In this document: positions 23,156 to 35,483 of the stretch, in pieces
Numbering within the stretch: the first letter of the stretch is position 1
Layout: each line of letters opens with the position of its first letter
Assembly: GCF_001653235.2 (NCBI RefSeq)
Contig: NC_035790.1
Coordinates: 5,580,001 to 5,644,000, forward strand
DNA: 64,000 nt
Source of the DNA: Pochonia chlamydosporia 170
Lineage: Eukaryota > Ascomycota > Sordariomycetes > Hypocreales > Clavicipitaceae
Direction: 5' to 3'
Position numbers and translations under genes: made by a program
Notes under the pieces: model-generated
The model's database searches: none
Told to the model about the DNA's origin: nothing
Seen by the model: the letters and a program-made list of their open reading frames with translations, nothing else

Positions 23156-23434
23156 CTTATCATTGTCTCGGAATCAGCTGCGTGGCCCTGGGGCAGATTC
23201 ACACGAGATGCTTTGATAGCTGCCTGCAGTAGTATTGTTCTTTAGCAGTTAATGCACATAATGGGTATTTATTTAAAACTTAAATCTTCTTTATTTAAGC
23301 CTTTCAGATGCTTTTTCTCGGCACATGCTCAGACCAAGAGACCATTTGAGTCTTATCATGGTGGTGGATCTTGATAGGAACTAACCGCATCGCGAGCTGA
23401 TTGGCCAGCGTCTTAGTCGTCGATGAGCCTTATC
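23156..23434 (-). promoter_or_regulatory. Three GATA (AreA/NIT-2-type) sites upstream of niiA
   Basis: GATAAG reads on the minus strand at 23156-23161, 23352-23357 and 23429-23434, all in the same orientation, 355-630 nt before the niiA start. A further TGATAG lies at 23372-23377 on the + strand. Clustered GATA sites are the normal signature of nitrogen catabolite control by AreA/NIT-2. Confidence 0.45.
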
Positions 23435-24300
23435 TGCCACCACGGTTTGCCTCAACGGACTGACAAACCAGCAGGGCATCGATTGTATGGCTAGGCTATC
23501 TACCATATTTCGAATCCCCAAGTAATGTAGGCTTGACGCGGTTGTTACTTAGGTTGTTTTCAACATGCACATCGAGGCCTCTCCGCCGACGCTGAACGGT
23601 AACGATGATAGACGACAGGCCCAATTATTGTCATAGGTCACAAAATTTTGGCTGTCAAGTAATACAAGGGACATCAATGCTCAGCCACAGGAGGAAGTCA
23701 GGAATTATCATTGTGCAGGGCGGTGCGTAGAGCATCAGCCGCAACTCAGGACTGGACTACCCATCACCAACAGTGAAGCCTAGTTTCAACACCTCACACA
23801 TGGCACCGATACGATTTAAAACTCCTCCCTACTTACTCCGTAAGTAAAAAGGGGTCCTTTTCCTGTGGTGACAAAACCAGCCGCAGCTCCCTGCCTGGTG
23901 GATGGAATTCTCATCCTTAAATTGTATGCTGATAGGTGCGGGGGAATGGTCTAGAGTTCTGCATGGCTGTGTAAACAAAGCAATGTGCATCTTCGGAGCA
24001 CTGTCCTGGGTAAGATGGCTAGGTGCTGAATGTCACACGGCTTGACATGACACCAACTTCTTCTCGATTCAACACTGTCCATCACATATGCGTTTTGTCT
24101 CCGGCACCTCCATGTCTCGAGCCACCCCCCTCCCGGGGGATTAGGAAGGGTACACAACAGGAGCGGTGTATTATGATCACAACTGTGTTTTGTACGACAT
24201 GACATCTGGAGTAGTTGTAATACGTTGGCCGCAAGTCTCCCCGATGACTTCTGTCATGCCGGCTTGACTTGGACAGTCTTGCTAGCTTCCCCGCAAAGAC

Positions 24301-25894
24301 ATGACAACGGTATGAAATGAACCATCAATGCCAGGCTCATCTACCATCTTCATAGTAGAGTTTTGCAAAATCGAAACTAAGCACAGTTGCTCAGGGCCCT
24401 GGTAAGCACGTGCGGTTCGCCGATCCCTTGGTGGCTTGGGATATCCTCCAACATGTCGAGCTTCACACGTCTGACCCCGAGCGCGATGAATTTGTACGTC
24501 AGAATTGGATGGTAATACTACTTGGTCCGCTTCCAACGAGACTGGACGGCATTCGAAAGGGGTCGGGCCATCCCAAAAGAGTTCTGTTCCGGATACTCGG
24601 CGGTCTGAACCGAAACTACGAGATACCCTGGGTCGATTTGAAGGGCAGGAATAGACCGTTTCAAGAACTGGTGAGAGCCGACTTGCGACGGATAGTGCTG
24701 CACCTGGCGACCTTCGCAAATCCAGACTCTTCCCGTGCCAGCTGGAGCCGGCTTCATGGTACCTATATTACGTGTGAAGACTTCCGGTACGTAACGAACA
24801 CAAAGAACAGAGATCTAGTAAAGACGCGTCGTCTCGTTATTGAGGATGGGCAATCGCGACAAGAGGGAAACCCACGGAATGTCGTCGGCCGATGGCACGG
24901 TAGACTTTGGTATTTGAGTCTCATTTCTTTTTATTCTTCCACGTCCGAAAACATGTGCTAACTCGTGCCCTAGGCAAGCTCGCTGCAAAGGGCCGTACAT
25001 GCCAAGCCGCCTCGCTCATGTCATTCTCAAAAATATTTCCATTGACCTTCCGTGCAATATCGCGGTCATGGCCAAAGTTGCCGTGGCATTCTTGCGAGCA
25101 AACTTGGTGGACTGGTCATATGCCAGGTCCTGGACTCGATGGGTCATTCTCCAGAGCCCAGGGAACTGGATGCATTTCCAGTCACACATTAGATACTTTT
25201 CAGTTCTGCAGCCGGCTTCTGCTTCCCAATTTCCAGTTTCGGGAAACTTGGGTTTGGAGCTGCAAAGAGAACAGTGGGAAGTAAACCACAGACCGGCAAA
25301 CGAAAGAAGCACAGGGAACCACGTTATCATCAAGGAGCACCGCATATCGCTGGGTATATGCATGTCGATGGAGATTGACCCGCCATCCTTCTCAGTCTTT
25401 GTTGTCAGTGATGAGAACGGGGAGTTATCCGGGGATATCTTTGACCCTTTGAATGTCGAATACCCTCGGGCCTATGTCCATCCAAGTGATGCCGAGCCCA
25501 ACCTCGTGTTGCTCCAGGCACTGCTTTACAAGCAGCACAAGGTGGCGTTCAACAAACTGAAATCAACTCTAAACTTCTTAACAAATGTTTGTTTTGGAGC
25601 CCGCGCTGGCACTTCACCAAAGAGAATAGAAGCTAACTGTTGATGTAGGAGAACGTCATTGGGAGAGTGACGGAGCAGAGAGCTCGACTTACACGGCTAA
25701 GGGAATGTGTGGAGGAGAAATTACCACGAATCGGGAGCATGATAAGAGACATATGGTTGTCAGTTAGGGAGTGTAGAAGCACTCAGCCCGCATATACGGT
25801 GTTGAAGAATTGGCACGCTTTGTTCAAATACGTTCACGATGAACAAACGCTCCTTTTGGACCTGATTGACAGGGAGATACGGCGTTGGTATTGA
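24301..25894 (+). CDS. Uncharacterised protein, four exons
   Basis: Model: exons 24301-24309, 24395-24909, 24974-25586 and 25649-25894, with introns of 85, 64 and 62 nt, giving 460 residues. The last two introns are well supported: each has a CTAAC branch point (GTGCTAACTC, AAGCTAACTG), a clean acceptor and frame continuity. The first exon (three codons) is the only way I found to supply an ATG in frame, and is tentative. No domain is recognised. Visible features are a WDILQHVEL helix near the N-terminus, GRWHGRLWQARCKGPYM at the second junction, a hydrophobic VMAKVAVAFLRANLVDW segment too polar to be a sure membrane helix, and a predicted helical C-terminus with regularly spaced L and R (LRECVEEKLPRIGSMIRDIW). 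Codon usage is less biased than in its neighbours, so it may be lineage-restricted. Confidence 0.55.
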
Positions 25895-25958
25895 GTCTCT
25901 CCTCTGAGTAAAGATGGACATGGATTTTTAAGAATGAAGACGGGGCCATTTGTACTTG

Positions 25959-25986
25959 ATCAACCACGTTGATCAACGTGGTTGAT
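25959..25986. repeat. Perfect 28-bp palindrome
   Basis: Fourteen bases (ATCAACCACGTTGA) are followed at once by their exact reverse complement. It lies 65 nt after the stop of the uncharacterised gene and 324 nt before the vps25 start. Confidence 0.9.
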
Positions 25987-26309
25987 TAGCTAGGTGCTTG
26001 ACTGCTTTTGGTTTCAACTGTATTGGCAACGGCGGTAGTTTGCTTCCAGACTTTGCAGCCACTCACACCCACATTGTCGTTGATAATTTGCAGGAATTTA
26101 GCAATACAATATTCACTCCACTATATTGTATGTTTTACATTTTCGCACTCCCAAATCACCATCCCAAGTTCGACTTGAAGGAGAGGCCCCACCTCTGCGC
26201 TGCACTACACCTACTTCATCTCCACAGCAGCTTTAACCTCACTCACCTCTCACATCACCTCACACTCACACATCTCACCACTCACTCATCCCATCTCATC
26301 CCCTTCACC

Positions 26310-26962
26310 ATGACATCCACATCCGCATCGCCCTCCCAACCCCCCGACCCATCATCATCATCATTCCGCTTCCCCCGCGAATACCACTTCCCCGCCTTCT
26401 TCACCCCCCAGCCCAACCTCACCACCCACCACGCCCAACTCACCAAATGGTCCTCCCTCATCCTCGCCTACGCCAAACACCACCGCCTCTTCAAGCTCTC
26501 CCTCTCATCGGCCGCCGAGTCAGACCTCTTCTCCAACCGCCGCATCAACCGGCACCTCGGCCCCGCCGACATCCGTCAGGTCATCGACTTTATGCGCAAG
26601 GACGGCCGGGCAGAGTACGCAGGCGGGGACAAGGTCAAGGAGGGAGGGGATGTGGTGTACGTGTATTGGAGGAAGCCAGAGGAATGGGCTGGGTTGGTCG
26701 AGGCGTATGTTGAGGATACGGCGCAAAAGGGGAGTGTGCTGACGGTTTATGAGTTGACTGATGGGGAGGGCACCCGTGGAACTGGTAAGTTGCGTGTTTC
26801 AGAGCTTTCTCATGTCTGTATGTCCGTTGACTAACATCACGGGTACTAGAATTACATGGCATGGACAACGACGTTTTGCTCAAGGCCCTAAACGTCCTTG
26901 TCAAGCGAGGCAAAGCACAAATATTTGGCTCCGAGGACTCTCTTGGTGTAAAGTTCTTTTGA
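26310..26962 (+). CDS. vps25: ESCRT-II subunit Vps25
   Basis: Exons 26310-26784 and 26850-26962 (65-nt intron, phase 1; CTAAC branch point near its end), 195 residues. The N-terminal winged helix opens with the aromatic FRFPREYHFPAFFTPQPN. This is the family's PPFF-type segment that contacts Vps22/Vps36, and is followed by WSSLILAYAKHHRLFKL. The second winged helix shows RRINRHLGPADIRQVIDFM, a WRKPEEWAGLV block, and after the intron ELHGMDNDVLLKALNVLVKR with the terminal GVKFF. Vps25 occurs twice in the ESCRT-II Y-shaped complex and recruits ESCRT-III (Vps20) during multivesicular body sorting. Length is typical (175-210). A CT-rich leader precedes the ATG, and the coding sequence begins with an S/P-rich extension of about 25 residues. 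Confidence 0.93.
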
Positions 26963-27157
26963 TAAATTGCTGCACCAAGGCAACATCACACGTACGCACG
27001 TGGTTTATTCATCGACAACATGCAAATGCAAAACCCAGCCGGCCCAAAACATGCCAATGCCAATTAATTGGCCGCCTAACCCAAGGATATTCATAATCCA
27101 ACTCCAGTACTCCGATACCACCTTTACGCATCACAGTGGCAGAACCCACCGGCACAG

Positions 27158-29928
27158 TTACAAGCTTCCGTTTGCATCACAATTCTCAGCCAAGAACTGT
27201 TCATCAAAACGAACCTCCTGTGCCATGGCCACATCCAACAGCCAGTCCGGGTCAACAATTCTGGGCTCCATATTACCCTTCTCAGCCATGGCCCTGAACC
27301 GTGTCCACAATTGCTTGTCGCCAGAATCATTGCTGGCAATCAGATAAACTGGATCGGGTTTGGCGTAGCCGTCCTCTTCTGCGGTTGTTGGCTTGATGGT
27401 TGTGCCGCTTCGTGCGCGGTAAAGTTTAAAGATGGCTCCATTAGCTTCCGCAATGGCTTGATAGCCTTGCGATCCATTGCGAACATTTTCCATGCAGTAG
27501 ATAGGCACTCCTTGGAGCAGCCTGCCCCTGTTTGCCTTTGCTCGCGCCATTGACCTTTCGAGCTTGAAGTTGTATCTGCTCTCCGCATCCCTGTCTTGCA
27601 GAATGAAATCATCTACATTGGGCACATCTCCAGTTTCGAGCACCTTGTCGATGAACTCCGATGAGAGAACAACCGCTCCGCGAGCCAGTGCGCAGAGAAA
27701 CTTGACGGTACGAACCACATGAGGAGCAACCAGGTAGTCACAAGACTGGCCCTCCGGCACAACGTGAATTCCGAGGGCTCGCATTTTTCTCTATACCATG
27801 GACAGACATTAGCAAATCATAGACTCATCACAAGAATAAACAGTTTCAAGTTTCGTTGCCGCTTACACGATCGTGGTCCTCCCTCTTGCTGTCCCCTACC
27901 CAGTCAGTGTAGCCGGTGACCACTAGCCTCATCTGCACATCTGGCAACGACGGCCGTTGCTTCTTAGACGGCCTCTTAGTGCCCTCCTCATCCGCGTCCT
28001 CGTGTGTGTGCTTCGGACTGGTGCTAGCCTTGCTGTCCTTTTCCTTGTCCGCCATGTCAGCGGCTCGTTTTCCACCCCATGGCGCGCCACCTTTGCTGTG
28101 CCTCTTCTTCTCTTTCTCGTACAAAGCAATGTCGGGTGCAATGTGCTGCAGCATATCTCTCGCCTTTGCTTTGGCGCTACGACCACCAGTTGACATGGCA
28201 GGTGGCGTGTCGTTCTCTTTGCCGGATTCAAAACGGCGAGATCGTACAGGCGTTTCCACAGCTGTAGCCTTCCTTGAATTTCCGGACGACGGCTCTTGAT
28301 TCTCTTCATCATCCCTTCTCACATCAAAATCCTTCACCCGGCCAACGACAAGGCCTTCCGCAGGGCCCTTATGATAGGCATTATCCTCAGCCGCCTCCAG
28401 AATCTTCCTCTTCCTCTTCGCGCTGAGTGACATCTTCTCCTCGCCGCCTGGGTAGAACAAGTCCTTGATCCTCGACTCGTCTAAAAACGTCTGCCCGATA
28501 ATCTCGCCTAGATTCGTTCTTGGGGGGAAGTGGTTGTATTTTGGGATATTGATGGGCTTGAGTTCGCACTTGGCGTAACTCTCTTCAATCCATAGGTGAT
28601 TGATAACGGCAACCCCCCATTCCGGAGCTGCTTTGCATTTCTCACTAGAATCGCGCGCAGTGAGCAAATGGGTGTTGTCTGACTTCATTGTTTTTGTAAA
28701 CTCGGCGCCGCAGGCTCTGACAAGATTCTCTAGATAGATGCGCGCTTCGCCACCGTAGTTGGAAATCGTGATGCGAAGGTCCTTGAAACCGGGGATGCCA
28801 TTCCGGGGAACAGGATAGTGCAAAAGTCGGTGGAGAGGATTTTGCCACTGGTTATTCACAATGAGCGAGTAAAACCACGATAGACTGCCAACTTCCTTGC
28901 AAGACTGCGCTGCCTGGACGTAGTCATCTCCGTCGCGATACTGGCAGACATAGATGTCACAGTTCTCAACAGTATGCACCAATCTTCCCCCTCCCGTCTG
29001 AACAATGTCCCTAATTGCTTTTGTTAGGCGTGCGGTGATGTTCAGATCCGCGGCCAACATGACCGCTTTGTCTTGGAACACCGTAGCCGGAACTCTTGAA
29101 GTTTTGCTGCCCGCAGGAATAGGTAAAAACTCAGGGTTGACGGATGTTGCTCCCACTAGGTTCTTGTTTGTGGGAATATCAACGTCGTCCTCACTCGTCT
29201 TCTTCAAAATTTCAGGATCCGGGAGAAGATACGGCCCTTCGTCTATCCTTTTGCCTAGCTTGAAGCAGGCATCGAACCTTAATATTTTTTAGCACACATC
29301 GTTGTTGACTGTGACACCGACTTCGAACAACTTACCAGTGCGGTAAAACAATTTTGCCCTTGAATTTATTGCTCAGGGCCGATTGTACCTTTTCTGCATC
29401 CATGCTCAAAGCACAAATGTGTGTCGTCAATCTCGTCGCATCTTTTGATTCTTGTCCTCCAAGTGCCATAGTGGCTCCCAGAATGCTCTCTTTGTCGAGA
29501 AGTGGCAAATCCGCACATGTTACGACAATTTCGGCAAAGATCATGCGGGGGTCTGGAGAGAACGGTCTGACTTGGACCGTTTTTCGCCGCAGAACCGAGG
29601 TCGAAATCCAGTGATCTGATACTACCGGAATCATGATCGCCTGTGACTCGGTATACTGCTCAAAATTGATGGTGTTGGAAACAATATGTGTGACTTTCTC
29701 GATGGGAATGGAGCCGTTGCGCCGGGGATCACAGACGGTGCCGCCATTGTCTTCAACAACGCGAGACAACTAAGCGCAATCGGTCAGTCATTTGCAAATT
29801 GCCAGTCATGGGAAGAATATAGCAAGCATGTATTCCTTACTGACCTCGCCAATTAATTTGGGTGTCAGCTCATTGCTGGGAACGAACGCGACAGCGCACT
29901 CTTGAAAGACACCAGGTCTCGAAGACAT
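27158..29928 (-). CDS. rtt107: Multi-BRCT DNA damage scaffold, Rtt107/Brc1 type
   Basis: Exons 29928-29845, 29769-29336, 29277-27867 and 27790-27158, with introns of 75, 58 and 76 nt, 853 residues. Several BRCT repeats are visible: an N-terminal set (VFQECAVAFVP, then VTHIVSNTINF and IPVVSDHWI); a second (LPHWFDACFKLGKRIDEGPY); a central pair (DIYVCQYRDGDDYVQA with SLSWFYSLI, and LRITISNYGGEARIYLENL with VINHLWIEESY); a disordered K/E/S-rich linker at about residues 420-600 with nuclear-localisation-like basic runs; and a C-terminal BRCT pair (MRLVVTGYTDWV, VVLSSEFIDKVLE, PRIVDPDWLLDVAM). In yeasts this scaffold binds gamma-H2A and Slx4 and supports replication fork recovery. An ACGCGT box sits 187 nt upstream. 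The final intron cuts the first C-terminal BRCT. Confidence 0.88.
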
Positions 29929-30961
29929 GGCGGTGGGCGTAATTCACAGAAGGTATTAACGGCGCCTTAGGAGGAGTTTGCGTTTCCCATATCAATGCAT
30001 CGAGGACTGGGTGTAATTGTTTGGCATGTGCTTTCTCAGATCTTGAGGGGCCCCGGGAGTATTTGTGATGATGGTTGCAGAGAAGTCACCATCCGTTTAT
30101 TTTGTTGTGGAGGAACGCGTGCCAGGTAAAATGGGCGGACACAGTCGCGAAGGAGTGTGGAACGCGAAGAAGGCAGGCAGTCACCTGATCAGATCGAGGT
30201 CCTGGTACCTTCGATTGCATACAAATTTGCCAGCGCCCTGTAGTAGCATTACTTTTTTCGACCAATTTCAATTTAAGCAACACTGCCCCTCAACGCGGTT
30301 GCAACAATCCACTTTTGCCCAGGTTCTGGGCGTTAATTCTGGCACATCCATAGCGCCACATCTGATCTTTACCACCAGGGAGATTCTAACGGAAACCTGC
30401 CAAGGTACAGGACAATATCGTATGCATGATTGTCGTTCACTGGGTCAGGCTCACTCGTCGACCTTCCTGTCTCATTGTTCTCACTATGGTAATCGTCAGC
30501 GTATCATGTGGTCTATCCCGGTTGGCTCCCGGTGCAGAACCATCGTTTAACATGTCCCCTCTACAACATGTTACATATTACATATCCAGGTAGTCATCTG
30601 TATCACCAGATTGAGCCCCAAGTAAGGCAAAAAGCCGTGTTGGCTCTTAGTTACTTCATCTTCACGTGCCAAACGCTAGAGATACCGCCGTCCTAAGACT
30701 TCCACAATTATATACACCATTGACGAGAACAGCCATTCCTGCCAATAATAAAAATGTGAACAAAAACATAATGTGAAGCAATGCTAGCCTGCGCCTCTAC
30801 GTATGCGATTTTAACTTTCCGCACACCCATGATGTCCAAGAAAAAGGTAACAGAAGAAAAGCAAAGCAAAATGGCCAACCCTGCGACTCATAGAGGTATC
30901 ATGTACTCTTTCAACAAAACTAGGCCGCTGCCTCTTCGAAAGAATAAAACTGTGCCGCATC
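29929..30961. other. Intergenic region, rtt107 5' / hxk3 3'
   Basis: 1.0 kb with no supported gene. The first 200 nt are the rtt107 promoter side, with ACGCGT at 30115-30120. The part after about 30700 is A-rich on the + strand and should hold the hxk3 3' end. Confidence 0.4.
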
Positions 30962-32710
30962 TTAATCATCTCGCTCAACACATGCCAGTGCAACTGCAGC
31001 GCCCATCAATGAGCTCTCTTTTGCGGCAACAAGGCCGATACTTCGTGGCTCCGGTAAACTCTTGCTCTCCATCAACTCATCAAGGTAGCGTTGGCAGTTG
31101 GCAAGATATCCGGGGTAGTTCTCAATAACACTGCCGTTGAATGCCACCGTGGTGCTCTCCAGCTTCATATCGGCTTCAACTCGCTCACGCTCCGGTGACG
31201 ACTCCGGCAATGTGTCGACGTATTGTTGCTCAAAGTCCAAACGCAAGTCCCACAAGGTGTAGACACAGGTGGCAACAATAGCACTGGATCGGACGGAAAC
31301 AAATGATGAGATGGCTTTGATGGCGATAAGGTCAGAGGTGGTCGGTCTATAGGATGATGGGTGTCGCTCTGAGAAGATCTTGATGGCACGTTCAAGGTTG
31401 GACGATGTGTCACTGTTTGTCACGTTAGCTAATGGGCTGACGAAAATTGACCAAAGGCAAGGATAGGGTTACGCCGCTTTACCTTTCAATCATGGAGATG
31501 GTATCAGTCCCCAGTGAGTATCCGGTCTTCAGTGAAGGAGGCACGACGCCACCTAGCAGACCAGTGGTCTCAATAGCCTCAAGTAGGGCCAATCTAACAA
31601 TCTCGCCCAGATACATGCCGCTAACCAGATGTTCGAGAGGTTGGAAGTCAGGGCGAGGGTGTTGCTTCGTCAACGCACGATCCCATCTTGTCAGTGGTAA
31701 GATGTTGTGCCCAAACATGCCTAATTCGGTGTTGACGATAATGTGGCTGGCTTCATCAAACCATCCATCTGGTCGGACACCAAATTTCTTCTTGCCAACG
31801 CCTAGCACGGGCAGGTACGCCGCCAGGTTCACGCCAGTGCCCAAGATCAAACCGAAGCGGGTAGACGTGTACGAGTAGGCTCGTGACAACAGGCAAGCAC
31901 TGGAGTCGTTGAGGATGGCTCGTAGCTCAACATGGAGGCCAGAATTCTTGCAAGACTGCTTGATAATCTCGGCCAGATCCTCACCCAGCAACCCTTGATC
32001 TGCTAAAAATGCCTTGCCCATTGGCAACAGCTTGCCGCTTCCCATGGAAGTTTGTCTTATACGTAGTCAGTACACATCACTTGTAAGAATCTCAGAATAT
32101 AGTAAACTCACTCAATGGGGAAGCTCCAAGCGCAGGCAACAGGAAGAGGTTTTTCGAGACTGTTCTCGTGCTTGCCGCTCTCAGCTAGGGTCTCAGCAAT
32201 CTTTTGTCCCATCCAGTTGAAGAATGCCATTCCCTCCAGATCCTTGATTTCCTTGCCAATGCGGTAGTTGTGCATGCTGATAATTTCACTCTGCTTATCA
32301 GCATCGACTCCACGACCCCGTAACTCAACCACGGCGACTCTCAACGTCGAACCACCAACATCCAAGGCGAGGTACTGTCCACATTCGCTTCCAAGGGGCA
32401 GCTGATGGCTGTAAGACGGTAGCATACACTGCTCATCTATTTGCAGACGTTCGATGAATTGCTTTTTCAGGCCAGCAGAAAGCTCCTGGAGGCCATCGCC
32501 ACTAACAGGTCCGAGAAGAGCTGCTTCAGCATCCTTGAGAAACTCTTGTAATGTTTTGGTTGGCTTTCCCTTGCCACCTTTGGCTGATCCTGGGTTTACC
32601 CAAAAGGACAGTAGAGCCTGTATCAGAGACTTGCCACGAAGCAAGCTCTTCACAATAGCCGCAATAAAAGCTTTTCGAAAGTTCGACATTGCAAGTATGA
32701 TGCTGGGCAT
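30962..32710 (-). CDS. hxk3: Hexokinase-family GlcNAc kinase of the GlcNAc cluster
   Basis: Exons 32710-32112, 32055-31483 and 31412-30962; introns 56 and 70 nt, both phase 2; 540 residues. Hexokinase landmarks: LALDVGGSTLRVAVVEL (phosphate 1) near residue 123, WSFPIEQTSMG (sugar-binding block spanning the first intron), LILGTGVNLAAYLP (phosphate 2; glucose hexokinases usually have LILGTGTN), VNTELGMFG in place of the usual NTEWG, and SSAIVATCVYTL and AFNGSVIENYPGY near the end. The divergence from glucokinase consensus and the position beside the deaminase, deacetylase and ron1 genes point to the GlcNAc kinase called hxk3 in Trichoderma reesei, which makes GlcNAc-6-phosphate. The N-terminus carries a hydrophobic-basic helix (FRKAFIAAIVKSLLRGKSL). 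The start could also be the ATG at 32689. Confidence 0.85.
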
Positions 32711-35413
32711 AACATTGGCTTAAACGAAAGCTGCCAAAAAGGAAGAGGAGTGGAGGGTAGAAGTGGGAATATGCCCGAAGATAAAGGTTTTGGGTTTAGG
32801 GAAAACAGGGGTTGCAAGGTTGCGCCTATTTTGGGGTTGATCCCAACAGAGAAAAGCCAGATCCGAGGCGAGATCAACCAAGCTAAAACGGGTCGATGTG
32901 CCAAGTGGTAGTGTAGGTGTCAGAGATGAACGTAGCAAGCCGTGCTAGGGCGGGAAGGCTTTCGTTTCGTCGAGGTGTTATCAAGAGTGAGAAGGGAAAG
33001 TGAGTGAAAGAAAAGGAAACCATAAAAAAAGGTCGCAGGACCGCGTTGGCACTGCAAAGCGGGACGGAACCGCCAGATGAGACGACACAACACCGGACGG
33101 GCCGATCAAAGAAAGCACGTCAGATACGGGAATCTGGGGGGGTCAACAAGGACACCTGTGGGCGGACAAAACGACTAAATGAAACCTGCCCGGGCTTTGA
33201 TGCAATCTAGGACAAGCTCAGGTGAGTAGAGTGTGGAAGGGGAGAGGCAGGTGTCGTATACAACTCAGTTGGTAAACCATCCAGCCATAATAAGGTCGCA
33301 GGCGGCCAAGTAAAGTACCTCCAACTTGAAAAGGCACCACTTGTAGTAACGGCAAACAGAGTTGGATGGATGTTACAGGGCGCCGCAGCCAAGCTGACAA
33401 GACGTCGCCGAATGGTCAGTGGTCGAATTATCAATAGCGTAGATGGCCCACGGTTGCGTGTCTGCCGTTTTGTGCCGTTGCTTGCGAGTTGAATGGTGTT
33501 AGTGCCTGGCAGTGCTTTCGATCTTGGCCTTCACCGGCGACAGCGCTCACCCGTTCACCCTCGTCCGTCAGCAAACCCAACGTCGCACACACGCGAACGA
33601 CAACAACAATATGGAGAGGATGGGGGAAAGGCAGGGCGGAGCCAATGGCAAAGTACTGTTGGCACGGGGGTGCGGACGAGATGCACACGACAGCGCAAGA
33701 GAACGGCGAGAAAAACGCCCAGGGTATGTGGCCTGGTTGCCGTCTGGACTCTGGACTGGATGTAAGGACAAGATCGAAGGGTCAGTCCCACGGATGCGTT
33801 TTGGGGATCATTGGACTGGGTGTTACAAGCGCAGCATGGTGTACTCTGGAGTATGGTACTGTCTGTGTCTGTAGCGTCGTCGTTGGCAGCGGTTTTTTTT
33901 TTGTGGGCTGGACACCTTCACTTGACATCGGGTAGATTGGCGCATGCCCAGGATGGACGAGCCAGGGCATGGCATCGCATCTGGAGAAAGGGAAAAAAAA
34001 GCTGGGGCTGTAACGTTGCGGTGGGTGCATCGACGCCAAGGTGCATGTGGCGTGGGGACTTTGCAACTTCGGTATGCCGGAGGTGAGGTGTGTGGGTGAT
34101 TCCGTCGTTGTATGCAACTTTGAGGCGGAAGAAAGCACGCTTGAGTCCATCAGCCTGGTCAAGTGTCAATCAAACATTCGAATTGGGAACTGCAGGGTCA
34201 CTCTCCCACGCTGTTATGGCCAGTGGCGCTGCAGGACCAGGGACGGGACGGCGGCGCGCATTTCCAATCAGCTGGGATTGGCAGCCACCATCAATAACGG
34301 TCTGCTCATGGTCAACTTGATGCCTGCCTGATGCCTGCTTGATGCTGCATCTTGCCTGGTCGTCGGTGGCATCTCTTCCAGTGATGTGCATGATTTAGAA
34401 GCTTCTGTGGTTTGACCCTGGTCGCAAGGCACAAGGCACACCGAGAACTTGGACAACGTTTTGCCCAGCCAGAAGACAGCATTGAAGCCAAGAGGATGCG
34501 AATGTCCGCGCGTCAAAATGGAAATAAGGCAGTATCTTGAGCACGGATCGTAGGAATATATTGCACGACAGCAGTGGAAGACCGTCAGGGAGCGGAAGGG
34601 CTGGAGGATGGGCCGTCAATGGAGACAAAATCACACCAGCCGTCGTGATTGTCTTGGGGATGTGCAGTTCCAGTCTGGTCATCATCCTGTTCATGCCTGG
34701 CCGGTCAGGTGCCATGCTCGATCTGAAAATAACATTGTAATTGATACCGCACCATATGCCATATCAACACGAGAAGGAAGGAGCCACACGTTAGGGTGTT
34801 GGGGTGGTGTTTTGTTGCAGGCATACTGGGCAGGGTTTAATTGAGGCGCTCTTTCCTTCTTGAGATTCAGAGCCTGCTGTCAGCATTTCGGGGGCAACCT
34901 GAACCTGAACCTCCATGTCTCGATTAGATGGACTCGGACTAAAAACACCATTCAAGCAAAGTCGAAGCACAAGATCAAATCTTACGCGCTAGGCGCCTGC
35001 TCAAACCACTCTAGCTACAGGCATGGCCGTCATGCTGCTACATCAGAAAGGTTTCGCTCCGTCCTCAGCATGCCATGTGGCACATGCTATTCGTTATTAG
35101 ATCGGCCAATTGTCGGGCAAGCAACCTAACGATAATTAGATACCTTTCACAGAGTGGTCACCCAATATCAGCCTTGTTCGCCTCTGTGAAGATCTACTCG
35201 CCAGCCGTCCGAAAACCGCTTAGGTACCATCGACTCCACTTCACGAACTTGGTGGTATTTTTGTGTGAGTGCATGTGTGGTATGGATCGAGATCTGGCAA
35301 CAACAAACCTCGTGTCAGTCGTTGTGTTTTCCGACATCTACAAAGTACCAGACAGTTTGACAGGAAAGAACTTTGTTCACAGTTTGAAACGCCAGCCAAG
35401 GATTATCATCTTT

Positions 35414-35483
35414 CAACGTGGGGGATACAATAGCCCTGGCGTCGTCAATATTGGCTTGATATCCCCCCCCCCCCCCCACGTTG
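35414..35483. repeat. Inverted repeat with expanded C15 arm
   Basis: Left arm CAACGTGGGGGATA (35414-35427). The right arm is its reverse complement except that the C5 tract is C15 (35460-35483). The 32-nt loop has no gene. Confidence 0.75.

Larger units (their letters stand above)
22802..24300. other. Divergent intergenic region, niiA / uncharacterised gene
   Basis: 1.5 kb with the NirA and GATA sites reported separately and no supported ORF. An AT-rich stretch lies at 23260-23300 (TTTATTTAAAAC followed by TTTATTTAAGCC). Confidence 0.4.

Noticed and set aside
33489..33935. 148-codon + strand ORF upstream of hxk3
   Set aside because: Several overlapping readings in other frames are equally long; no conserved features.
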